Shown here: positions 54,639 to 64,000 of the stretch, piece after piece
How positions within the stretch are numbered: the first letter of the stretch is position 1
Layout of the letters: every line of letters begins with the position of its first letter
NCBI GenBank assembly: GCA_018524725.1
Contig: JAEUWP010000173.1
Span: 1 to 64,000 of the forward strand
Source of the DNA: Podaxis mareebaensis
Taxonomy: Eukaryota; Basidiomycota; Agaricomycetes; Agaricales; Agaricaceae
Reading direction: 5' to 3'
DNA length: 64,000 bases
Made by a program: the position numbers and the translations under genes
The notes under the pieces: model-generated
What the model saw: the letters and a program-made list of their open reading frames with translations, nothing else
Databases searched by the model: none
Told to the model about the DNA's origin: nothing

Positions 54639-56679
54639 TTAAGAGTGAACATTCTGAGAGGATGAGCGACTGAGGTAATCAACCATAGAAGGATACGGCG
54701 CAAGTAAGTAATAAGCCCTGTCGGTGTGTTCCCAGCAGACAACCTTGTTTTTTCCATATCCGAGAATATAAGGTCTTTCCATGGTTGCCATCGGGGGTCT
54801 GCACAAATACACACCCGGGTTGTAGCTCCGCCGGGCGATCTTATTGCGAAGTTCAGTTGGAAGCTGTAACTGAAGCATCAGCATGTTCAACAAGGCGTAA
54901 CAAGGTTGCAACCTCACATTTTGTCTTAGTTTATCCGGAGTTAGAATATCCCTGGAGAAAATCGGGCATTCCCATAGGCGAAGGATCCCCTTGAACTGAA
55001 ACTTGAGCAGAGCAGCAGCCGTTGGGGGCTCCAAGGGACGGATTGATTGACAAAGGTAAAATAGCGTTTCCATAGCGAAACGGTATATGTGGAATTCACT
55101 AGGACCAGGCCACGTAAAGTTGATGTTGATTGAGTATTCTAATAGGATAATTTGAGAAACGATGAGTAAAATCTACTATAAACGACACCTGTGCCAATTA
55201 GCCGCATACCTGTACTACGAGAGTGTACATTGTCCAGGTATTCTGCCAATTCTTGCCGAACGGTTTCTAGACACGAATACACGGAGAATTCCTTGGACCT
55301 CTGAGGGGCTTGTATGAAGTCCATGAACGACGCGTGATAGAAGCTGATGTTGAGGACCTCACACGACTGGAGTTGAAGATAAGAATACTCAAGCTTTAGC
55401 ACGGAGTGGAGGGTGTCACATGCGTTGTGGAATTGTGCATAGGAGAGACCGAGGACGTTCGCGAGAGTGCGGGCGTCCGTTACGTCTCCAGAGGTACCGG
55501 GGATACTTTGAAGAAGTAAGATTTTTTGGACTGTGGGAAGGATTTTCGGAGGGATGCGTTGCATGATGAGAGTGTAAAATAGGTCGAGTTCTGCTAAGGG
55601 ATGCTCCGAATCTGTCTCCGTTCTCTGTGCTACAAGTGAAAGGACAACCTGGAGCTGGTCAACTGGGCCGGAAGAATTGCGTTCACTGATGAACCGAATA
55701 ATGGTGGCTGCATATATGAAAAGCCCCGCTGAGAGATCGACAAGGATCCCAATCTCGCGATCCGGTGGCCATGGTTGCGGGAGGCGGTGTTGCTCCTGAA
55801 TTTTAGTTAACTCGTATGTTAGGTAGCAGTTGATTTCGTGGTCGATCTCTCGGGATACAGGGAGCTCAAGGCGAAGGGACAATGGGGATACGTGGTGTGA
55901 CCCGAAGGATGCTGCGATGTGGGGTTCTGCGCGGCTGAAAAATGCCCAGCGAAAAGGGGTGGTTTCGCTGCGAACGGACGTTGCGATGATTTCGATTATG
56001 TCGCATTGTGTTTTGTTGTCTGCACATTCGTCGAGACCATCGATAATGATGACCCTCTCCTCCATGTTCTCCCCTCGTACACGAAGTTCTTGTAATGGTT
56101 TGACAAGAAGTTCTTGGAACTGCCGTACTATGGACTTTTTGACGAGAGTTGGGTCGTTCCATATCTCACGATCTAGGATATCCCCATATAGACGGGACCT
56201 GGTGGCGACCTGGTATGAGAGCGAGGTGAAGAGGGTGTTGGGGTCGTCCCTTCTGTTGGGGCGAGAAAAGAACAATGCGGCTCCTAGTTTATTCTTCGTG
56301 TCCAGGAGATCCGCACAAGACTGTGCTACGGCTGATTTGCCGACTCCAGCAGGACCCCACATCCAGAGAATGCGTTTCGGATCGTGCGATGAGCCGATTC
56401 CCCAATCGGTGATCTGTTCAATGAAATCCTGGCGAGTGCCAGGATGGCAGTGGGGTGGTGGGTATCGAGCAGACGAATCATGAAATGCATCCGGCATGGA
56501 TGCACCAAGAAGTATCTTGAGACCTGTCTTCCGTTGGTAATCGGATTATCAAAGATGTTTTCGACCAACATACCACGCTTCTCTGCGTTGGGGGCATCAT
56601 GAATGGTCTGATTGACCTCTATGAATTGTGGACTGTTGAGTACAAAGTCATGGGCACCTTGAAATACCTGGTTGGTCAT
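54639..56679 (-). CDS. NACHT-domain NTPase, gene 1
   Basis: Four exons on the minus strand (56679-56574, 56523-55210, 55138-54918, 54869-54639) join in phase to 623 residues. After a short N-terminus comes the segment typical of fungal NLR-like proteins (DAFHDSSARYPPPHCHPGTR). The NACHT NTPase follows, with Walker A GPAGVGKSAVAQ (92-103) and Walker B VIIIDGLDEC (193-202), then FFSRAEPHI and a helical region (HPLAELDLFYTLIMQRIP, FYHASFMDFI). There is no recognised effector domain in front and no WD40, ankyrin or TPR repeats behind. Instead there is a C-terminal module ending LPTELRNKIARRSYNP, YILGYGKNKVVCW, LLAPYPS, shared with genes 2 and 4. Fungal NACHT proteins are thought to act in non-self recognition and programmed cell death; that role is inferred here. 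Confidence 0.92.
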
Positions 56680-57242
56680 GGTGGTGGCGAGCCAAACGCT
56701 GTGGTGAAGGCTGTGACGCGTTAACTATTGGTTGGGGGTTAATTCAGTGTTACCGGTCACGAGTTTGTCAAACTTCTGTAGCCGAAGGCCGAACGAGTCG
56801 ACCTCGTCAGGTGAGTGCCGCACCTGACGTTCCTCGACATTTCAACTACATACCTTTAAGACCCTAGCGCCACGGGCAAATTCGTTGTCTCATTAATCCC
56901 CAAAGTGTACAACGTCCTCGCTGCTACTGTTGGCGTCATCATCTGTCAGGTTACTCCAGCGCTAGCCAGGACCCAGAGGGGATACCCCGAGAGGTCATTC
57001 AACATAGACCAGGTCATTTACTCCTGACCATCCCTGGCCAAGACTGGGAACGGCTGGGACTGTCGTGCAGTTTGTTGCTGAGCTGAATCTCCAATTACTT
57101 ACTGCTTTTGGGGGCTGGCTCCCGAGTCGATCCGAAGCTCGGTTTGACTTCGGACCTTACGGCGACTCGGATAACCTCATTGCATTCCGGCCAAAATGTC
57201 AACCTAACCCGATACCTAATCTTCCTTCCTACCCATAAAACG
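56680..57242. other. Divergent promoter region of NACHT gene 1 and the nucleoside hydrolase
   Basis: About 560 bases between two opposite start codons, without a coding frame. No clear TATA box is seen. Confidence 0.5.
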
Positions 57243-58609
57243 CGATGAAGAACGTCTGGCTCGACGTCGATCCCGTACGACCACCTCTTTCCCAGACATC
57301 ATGACCAAGGCCCTCACCCAAAAATAGGGCCACGATGACGCGATAGCATTACTTCTTGCGGTGCACTGTCCAAACATAAACCTCATTGGCGTATCAACAG
57401 TATGTTCGCAGTCCATCATCTTGCTCAACCAAAAATCCCTTCTCACACGAACCCCAAAGACTCATGGCAATGCACCAAGCACGCACACGGCCCTAAATGC
57501 CGCACGATGCTTACACGCCTACGGTGCCGCAGCACACATCAAAGTCTTTCCGGGCGCGACGAAACCCCTCATACTTCCCGCGAAGCATGACCCGGAGATC
57601 CACGGAGAGGATGGGTTGGGTGGTGTCGAGGGTCTACCCGATGCCAAGCATCCCGCAATTTCAGAACGATTTGTGAAAGAAGAACATGGTGATGGAGTAG
57701 TGAGAGCACTCGAGGGGATGGTTCAAGCAATACGGAGGGTGTGGAACCACGGTCGAGGGGAGAAGGTGACGATCGTCTCGACCGGACCGATGACAAACGT
57801 CGCGCTGTTCGTTAGTGTCTACCCTGAACTGATTGAACGCGGTGCAGTGGAGGAGTTGGTGTTTATGGGTGGTGGTGTTGGCCTGGGGAACCGTTCCGCC
57901 GTAGCAGAGTACAACATTCTCACTGACCGTGAGTCCCCTTCGTCCTTCATCGTTGGCCGATGGGTTCCTGACACGCTCTGAATTGGCAGCTCATGCTACA
58001 CAGATTGTGCTCGATGCACCGGTCAAGACCACGATGATACCGATAAACGTGACGCATACCGCCATCGCAACGCAGGAAATCCTTTATCGTCTCCTCTCCG
58101 GCTCTAGTTCTCCCGCCAGCACCACCAATACACTCTCCTCCGCATTATCCACACCATCACCATATGCATGTCTCCCCTCCCCAGCAACACCTCTCCGTCA
58201 CACCCTCAGCACGATCATAACCTTCTTCGCTTCCACATACAAATCTGTCTTTGGGTTCCATGACGGTCCACCCCTCCATGACGCGCTCACAATCGCGTAC
58301 CTAGCTCACCCGAATCTGTCTAAAGGAAAGAGATACAGAGTTGATGTAGAGCTCAATATGGGGTCGCACTGTATCGGCGAGACTGTGGTTGATGTTTGGG
58401 ATTATAGGCGATGTGGAGAAGAGTCATGGGGACGGGAGGGGAAGAACTGCTTTGTCACGCAGGAATTGGACGTGAGTACACGAACGCTGTAGGTTGTGTC
58501 CTTGTGGCAGTACTGATATGAATTTCAGGTTCCCGGATTCTTTGATCTTTTCCTCGAGTGTGTCAATAATTGTGACAAGGTCTCGCCGCTGAACCACCCG
58601 ACACAATAG
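57243..58609 (+). CDS. Inosine-uridine preferring nucleoside hydrolase
   Basis: This hydrolyses ribonucleosides to base and ribose for purine/pyrimidine salvage. Five exons (57243-57272, 57328-57399, 57460-57928, 57990-58471, 58529-58609) join in phase to 377 residues. The hallmark calcium-binding Asp cluster DVDPGHDDA is at residues 7-15, split after Pro by intron 1. Other family motifs are GVSTTHGNAP, HGEDGLGG, IVSTGPMTNVAL, ELVFMGGG and, late, GFHDGPPLHDALTIAYL. An insertion of Ser/Thr/Pro residues (around LLSGSSSPASTTNTLSSALS) enlarges the second half, as in several fungal homologues. It is normally cytosolic, and no signal peptide is present. It stands alone between two NACHT genes on the opposite strand and has no evident functional link with them. 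Confidence 0.94.
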
Positions 58610-59819
58610 AAACAGTGCATCGAATTTGGGAGTATATCAGTGTCAACGATATCCAACACTGTACCAAGAATACCATGCGCGCGATTATATGCCTGAAATC
58701 CTCCAGAACGCCAACAGCGCGAGGCTCAATGAGTGGGAGACGCCTTTCATGATGGACGCCGAGCACGTAACCGCCAATTACATTTTTCGAAGATTTCCTC
58801 GAGGTGTAGTACTCCGCCGGGGTGCATCCTACCCATCATATGATGATGTCTTGGGTCCTCTTTCAAATAGCTCGGCGTTGGGAGATTATGGTGCTGCATG
58901 CACACCTTTTCCTTAATCTTCTATCCTCAACGCGTCCTACACTGCTGAGGACACCCACCACTTCCCTGAGAGAATAGCAACCAGTGTCAGCGTCCAATCC
59001 GACTCGCTTCATACGAAAGTCATCCTGATGAGGCCACAACCCCGCCCGGGGTGACAAGATAGGGAGTTTAACGTAGTGTCTTGACGAAGCTCGTCATATT
59101 GCGCCCGGCCCTGTGGATATGAGTTACGAGAATGAGGTAATGAACACAGGAGGGATGCAGGCTCCTATTCCAGTGCGAAGAGGTGTGATCGGCAGGAGGC
59201 GTTCAAGTGACGACGACCCCTGCTACTGGACACTGCCAGACCGGTGTACATGTAGCCCCAGGAGCACCCACAAAACTTATGGTATTGGTCATCTTTCATT
59301 TTACTTAGGTATATAGATAGTCTGACCGTTGGTCTACCTCGGCTCCCCACGGACCCACCCAGAAAGATCTCTTAGCCTCAGTTCCGGCCTTGAAAGTCTC
59401 AATTTCTTTCAGAAAGCCACCGTGCATTGTATTGGACGCGCACACACATACGAATACAGACTCGCTCTTTCACTTTTCTTTTTCTCCTCTCTCTGCTCGA
59501 GGTGGGAGGAACAAAGCCTCAGTGATCGACGGACACGACCGCGCCCACACATCGGGTAGCCTGACAGCTGCGTCTCATTTAATTAGACTGTTGGTTAGAA
59601 CAGCTGCCCTCATATTCATGACATGTAGTATTGTCCTACAGCACGGAGTCACAGACACCTTGTCCTTGATGTCACCAGCTTGCAATGTCATTATCATCGC
59701 AAACAGGGGCGCGATGCAGGTTCGAACGCGTTGACAACATGAACATATTGGGTTAGAAGCCTGAGACGTAGTATATTAGGGCGACGTCATACACTGGAAT
59801 AGGAGGAACATATGAACAG
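58610..59819. other. Intergenic region
   Basis: A 96-codon frame (58626-58916) follows directly on the hydrolase but shows no recognisable content. The remainder has short frames only. No supported gene. Confidence 0.4.
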
Positions 59820-61805
59820 TTAAAAGATATCAGAGAAAGCGGGATAGGGAACAAGGTGCCAGAACCTAGGGTCGTTGCTCCAGCAGCATACAACTCTGTT
59901 CTTCCCGCACCCAAGAATGTAGACATCACGCCAAGATACACCCTTTGGTCTGCGCAAATAAACAATTGGATTATAGGTTCGCCTAATGATCTGTCTTCGA
60001 AATTCTTGTGGGATCTGTGATGGCGGTGTCAGCCAAGTAAAGACACAGAAATAGCAAATCAATCCGAAAGTCACATTTTTTCTGAATCGTTCTGAAGAAA
60101 ACCGCCAAGGAATCTGGCAGTCCCCGTTTCCCCATAGGTTAGGGATCAGGTGGAACCCGAAGTTGAGCAAAGCCTTCGATGTCAATGCGTCCAAAGGATG
60201 GGACAGCGCACAAAGCTCGAAAAACATGTTGACCACTGGCTGGTACACCCCGGATTGGCTGATGTTCTTGGAGGCGGGACATGCAACATTGGTGCCAACT
60301 ATGCTGTCCAGGGAACCTGGGATAATAATGATCAGCATAACACATAAACAATCTTCGTTTCAAATACCTCCAGCACTACGAGAATGTACAGTGCCCAATC
60401 GTTCCAACAGTTCTCGGCGAAGGTCGTTAAGGCATGAGTGGATATGAAACTCCCCGGACCTTTCTGGATCTCGCAGGAAGTCCATGAATGACGCATGATA
60501 GAAAAAAAGATTTAGGCTCTGGCCGAGATACAATACTGAATGTAGAGAGCCACAGGCATTCCGGTATTGCGTCTCGGAGAGACCAAGGACGTTGAGAATC
60601 GTGGTAGGAAAGTCACTGTTGCTGTAGACGAGTAAGATTCTCTGGATCCTTGGGAGGATCCTGGAGGGAACGCATCGCATGATGAGAGTGTAGAACAGGT
60701 CGAGCTTCGACAAGGGATGTTCCGAGTCAGTCATCTCTCTTCCACCTTCGGCGAGAGCAAGAACTGCACGCAACTGGTCAATGGGACCAAGCGAATTGGG
60801 CTCACCGACAAATCGAATAACAGTGGCTGCATAGATGAACAGGCCGGCCACGAGATTCACGAGCGTCCCAATCTCCCGTTCAGAGGGCCATGAATCCGGC
60901 AGACCGCTTCTACGCTGTATCTTCCGCAGCTCATCTGTTAGGTAGAGCGTGATTTCATTGTCGATCTCGCGGGATACTGGAAGCTCGAGGTGGTGTGACA
61001 GTGAGCGAATGTTGTTCGCAGTGAAGGTCCCAACTATGTGGAGCTCGGGACGGCTGAGAAATATCCAGCGGAAAGGCGTTGTTTCTTCTCGAATCGAAGA
61101 CGCGACAATCTCGACGATGTCGCATTGCGCTCCTAACCCCTCGCATTCGTCGAGGCCGTCGATGATTATCGCCCGTGCTTCAATATCCACCCCGTTGACT
61201 CGGAGGTGACGCAAAGGCTTCACGAAGAGGTCTTGGAACTGCTCTTTAATCGATTTGGTGACTAACGTTGGGTCTTTCTGGATGAGGTGGTCGAGTAGCT
61301 CGCCATAAGGGTCTAACTTGGTGGCAATTTGGTATGAAATGGAGGTGAAGAGGCAGTCCGGTTTGTTCCTTTGATTTGGACGGGAGAAAAATAGTGCAGC
61401 TCCGAGCTTGTTTTGAGAGGCCAGGAGCTCGGCACAAGACTGCGCTACGGCTGATTTACCAACTCCTGCAGGGCCATGCATCCAGAGCATGCGTTCAGTA
61501 TGCTGTGAGGAGCCAAGTGCCCAGCCAGTGATTTCGTCGATGAAATTCTGGCGGGTGCCCGGATGGCACAATGGTGGCTCGGATCGAGCAGAGGAGTCAT
61601 GGAAAGCATCTCGCATAGATGCTTCGAGGAGTAATTTGAGACCTGGTACACATTGTTAACAGCTAACGCCCAGTACCACCCGAGACTGCTCACCAGAACC
61701 CTTCTCTCCAGAGACTATTATCGTCTGGTTGATCTCCACATGTTCCATCAGTTGTGAGTTGTTGAGGACGAAATCATGAGCGTCTTGCAGGATCCCCTTG
61801 GACAT
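59820..61805 (-). CDS. NACHT-domain NTPase, gene 2
   Basis: Exons on the minus strand (61805-61694, 61642-60368, 60316-60075, 60014-59820) join in phase to 607 residues. It has the same architecture and intron positions as gene 1: DAFHDSSARSEPPLCHPGTR, Walker A GPAGVGKSAVAQ (94-105), Walker B AIIIDGLDECEG, FLSRPELHI, then the helical segment (HPLSKLDLFYTLIMRCVP). The C-terminal module is IPQEFRRQIIRRTYNPIVYL, YILGCGKNRVVCC, LVPYPAF. Intron 3 lacks stops and keeps the frame, so retention would add 20 residues without truncating the protein. As in gene 1, no sensor repeats or known effector domain are present. Confidence 0.92.
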
Positions 61806-62183
61806 GGTGGTTGAGAGCAAAGGCTATTACAACTTTCGCCTGCCTCCTGCCCTCTGTCACTCGGGTTGATTGGCGCCAGCTGTCACATTAATCTGGCGGA
61901 TGGCGCTAAACAGTTGTTTCGCCCCTGCTATCTGCCCACCACTACTACGGTGGTTTCCCTCTCAGTGGGTGAATAATACAATGCCTCGACGTGATCGGTA
62001 CGCCCTTACACCTCGTTCCACTTGGGTACTACTTACCTGAATAGCTGCATCCGCGTCCGCATGGATGCTGGCTCCTTGGTGTCATAGGACCCGAAAGATT
62101 CATTTCAGCTAGTACTTGGTAAGTCTTGTTTATATACGTGCATCCCTCCAACCATTAATGGTTCTCAACAAACAACTCTGTGG
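61806..62183. other. Spacer between NACHT genes 2 and 3
   Basis: No coding frame. It contains the promoter side of gene 2 and the breakpoint where gene 3 ends abruptly (near 62,184). Confidence 0.5.
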
Positions 62184-62963
62184 TCAGGTCCCAACTATGT
62201 GAGGTTCGGAACGGCTGAGGAATATCCAGCAGAAAGGTGTTGTTCCTTCTCGAACCGAAGACGCGACAATCTCAACGATCTCGCATTGCGCTCCTAACCC
62301 CTCGCATTCCTCAAGGCCGTCAACGATTATCGCCCGTCCTTCGACGTCTACCCCGTTGGCCCGAAGATGACGCGAAGGCTTCACGAGGTCTTGGAACTGC
62401 TCTTTAACTGATTTGGCGACTAACGTTGGGTCCCTCCGGACGAGATAGCCGAGTAACTCGCCGTAGGGGTCGGATTTGTTGGCAATTTGGTATGAGATGG
62501 AAGCGAAGAGGCGATCTGGTTTGTTCCATTCATTTGGACGGGAGAAGAATAACGCAGCTGCTAGCTTGTTTTGAGAGACCAGGAGCTCGGCACAAGACTG
62601 CGCTACGGCTGATTTGCCAACTCCCGCGGGGCCATGCATCCCGACGATGAGTTCAGTATGCTGTGAGGTGCCAAGCGCCCAGCTGGTGGGTTCGTCGATG
62701 ATTTCTGGCGGGAGCCTGGATGACACACCGGTGGGTCGGATCGAGCAGAAGAGCCATAGGAAGCATCTCGCATGGATGCTTCGAGGAGTAGTTTGGGACC
62801 TGGTGCGTGTTATCAACAACCGATGCCCAGGACCGCCCGAGAAAGCTCACCAGAACCCTTCTCTCCAGTGAGTATTATGTTTGTCGTCGGGTTGTTTAAC
62901 CTCACACAATCGCACATCGTTGAGGACTAAGCCACGAGCACCTCGTAGGATCCCGTCGGACAT
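62184..62963 (-). pseudogene. NACHT gene 3, truncated and frameshifted
   Basis: ATG 62963 starts a first exon like those of genes 1 and 2 (MSDGILRGARGLVLN), but after the first intron the frame is shifted through the DASYGSS region. The NACHT core then becomes readable (Walker A GPAGVGKSAVAQ). Walker B reads VDGLEECEG, with Glu for the Asp of GLDEC. The similarity to gene 2 is high until FLSRSEPHIVGT and stops at about 62,184, before half of the protein. A deletion has removed the rest, so this is a dead relative of gene 2. Confidence 0.85.
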
Positions 62964-63527
62964 AGTGATTGGGAGCAAAGGTTGTGGTAACATGCATAAC
63001 GCCCGCCCACCTTATGGATTGGCGCTAGTTGTCGCATTGAATCTTGATCTTGAACTGGTTTCTCGGCCCTGCCACCTGTCTGCCAGATAAATATGCTCGT
63101 TCCACAGTCTCAAAAGAAGCGAAGGATTTGCTACAGCAAGTGTCTTGAATGAAGTACAATTTTAAGGAAACCTCACTTGCGGATTGTTCGCTCCTTCCAC
63201 GTCTGCCACACCTGGGATTCAAGTTCGCCTTCTTCCACCACGGATTATCCCCCACTTGCGCCATTGAGTTCAGAATGCAGTTGTGAAGTTTAGTCACTGG
63301 CGGGTAGCTTATGCTTTGTGCAGGTACTCGAGTGATTCAGGGTCTGGCTTGTGAAAGAGTGAGAGAGAGGGGGAGGGGAAGTAACAGACGGCGTGTTTAA
63401 GCTTTAAAGTGCGTGTGCTTTATGAAGAGGCCCGTAATGGGTCGCCGTGCAATGACAGCGTGAGTTCATTGAGTCGGGAGCCGAATGTGATACATTAGCG
63501 TAACGAAAGGAAAGGGACTTTGTAAAA
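62964..63527. other. Spacer between NACHT genes 3 and 4
   Basis: No gene is seen; only short frames. Confidence 0.45.
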
Positions 63528-64000
63528 TTACAGGATATTGAAAATAGAGGGATAAGGGGCGAGTTCCCAGAAAGTCCCGCGCCTAGTCCTCCAGCACACA
63601 ACTCTGTTCTTCCCATATCCCAGGGTGTAGATGTCACACCAAGATACGTCTGCCGGCTTGTTCCAGTAAATAGCCGGATTGTATGCTCGTCGGACGATCT
63701 TGTTTCGAAATTCTCTCGGAATCTGCAACAACGACTTCAACAAAAATGGGAAGTGAGACTGAGCTGAGAATCACATTTTTCCTCAACCTTTCCAGGGATA
63801 GGTCAATGTTATAGAAGCCCAAGCTTTTCCATATGCAGCGGACCAAGTGGAATTCCAAGTTGAGCAGAGCAGTCGATGTTGCCGAGTCCAAAGCGTGTCT
63901 CCATAGGCAGAGCCCGAAGACGATCTCTATTAAGTGGCGGTATACCCATGATTCATCAATTGCCCCAGAGCTAGGCCACGTCACATCAATCCTGATCAAA
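63528..64000 (-). CDS. NACHT gene 4, C-terminal exons only
   Basis: The last exon (63722-63528, 195 bases, the same size as in gene 2) encodes IPREFRNKIVRRAYNPAIYW, YTLGYGKNRVVCW, ELAPYPS. The exon before it (63775 to beyond the window) encodes LIEIVFGLCLWRHALDSATS and LSLERLRKN. These match the C-terminal module of genes 1 and 2, and the intron between them is 52 bases. The NACHT part should lie beyond the right edge. The module's conservation in three genes suggests a real function for it. Confidence 0.8.

Noticed and set aside
55830..56483. 217-codon plus-strand ORF inside NACHT gene 1
   Set aside because: It is antisense to the NACHT core with no recognisable motif; a shadow frame.
57361..57981. 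Nucleoside hydrolase as one continuous exon
   Set aside because: Reading through intron 2 inserts residues into the conserved GVST-HGN segment; splicing 57400-57459 restores the family sequence.
58626..58916. 96-codon ORF after the nucleoside hydrolase
   Set aside because: No domain, no splice partners and it begins 17 bases after the hydrolase stop; probably 3' flank of that gene.

Overview
The window is from a filamentous basidiomycete, most likely an Agaricomycete (mushroom-forming fungus). The evidence is many 48-60 bp GT-AG introns, a CBM1-linked family 3 pectate lyase, F-box proteins with the basidiomycete 'LP...VSRRWR...TPxLW' pattern, a DUF6534-type membrane protein, small tyrosine-kinase-like kinases and NACHT genes. 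I can see no rRNA, tRNA or CRISPR.

Layout. 1-1632: two unassigned ORFs pointing away from each other, the first cut by the window edge. 2187-11179: a 5'-truncated Ty3/gypsy chromovirus (gag, protease, RT/RNase H, integrase, chromodomain), then a second long ORF of unknown function in the same frame and a 264 bp 3' LTR. 11180-16350: more repeat-derived, CpG-poor debris with a 33 bp minisatellite. 17782-23020: three tandem paralogous kinase genes with a shared intron plan. 23459-25645 (minus): a Nug1/nucleostemin-type nucleolar GTPase. 26459-40660: a triplicated block built from a pectate lyase, an unidentified minus-strand gene (here gene X), a small conserved ORF and an intronless dual-specificity phosphatase; only the first pectate lyase is intact, while all three phosphatases are open. 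41071-48983: F-box gene, zinc alcohol dehydrogenase, second F-box gene, Nse3/MAGE gene. 48984-52586: gene-poor. 52587-64000: DUF6534 gene, a nucleoside hydrolase, and a minus-strand series of four related NACHT genes (two intact, one broken, one cut by the window edge).

The most unusual signal is in the retrotransposon. From gag to the LTR it is tiled with short perfect inverted repeats (stems mostly 6-12 bp, loops mostly 3-13 bases). By hand count these are more than ten times commoner than chance predicts, they lie across conserved codons including those of the RT active site, and they stop at the LTR end. The element also carries a fossil of cytosine methylation: all 21 in-frame stops in its main pol frame are TGA, mostly where the family has arginine, and CpG is almost absent.

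Functionally the window mixes housekeeping genes (ribosome biogenesis GTPase, SMC5/6 subunit, nucleoside salvage) with fast-evolving lineage-specific families (kinases, F-box proteins, NACHT genes, pectate lyase/phosphatase block). The block also shows promoter capture, inversion and micro-inversion. Gene models given as exon lists were checked by hand for reading phase; they have not been checked against transcripts.
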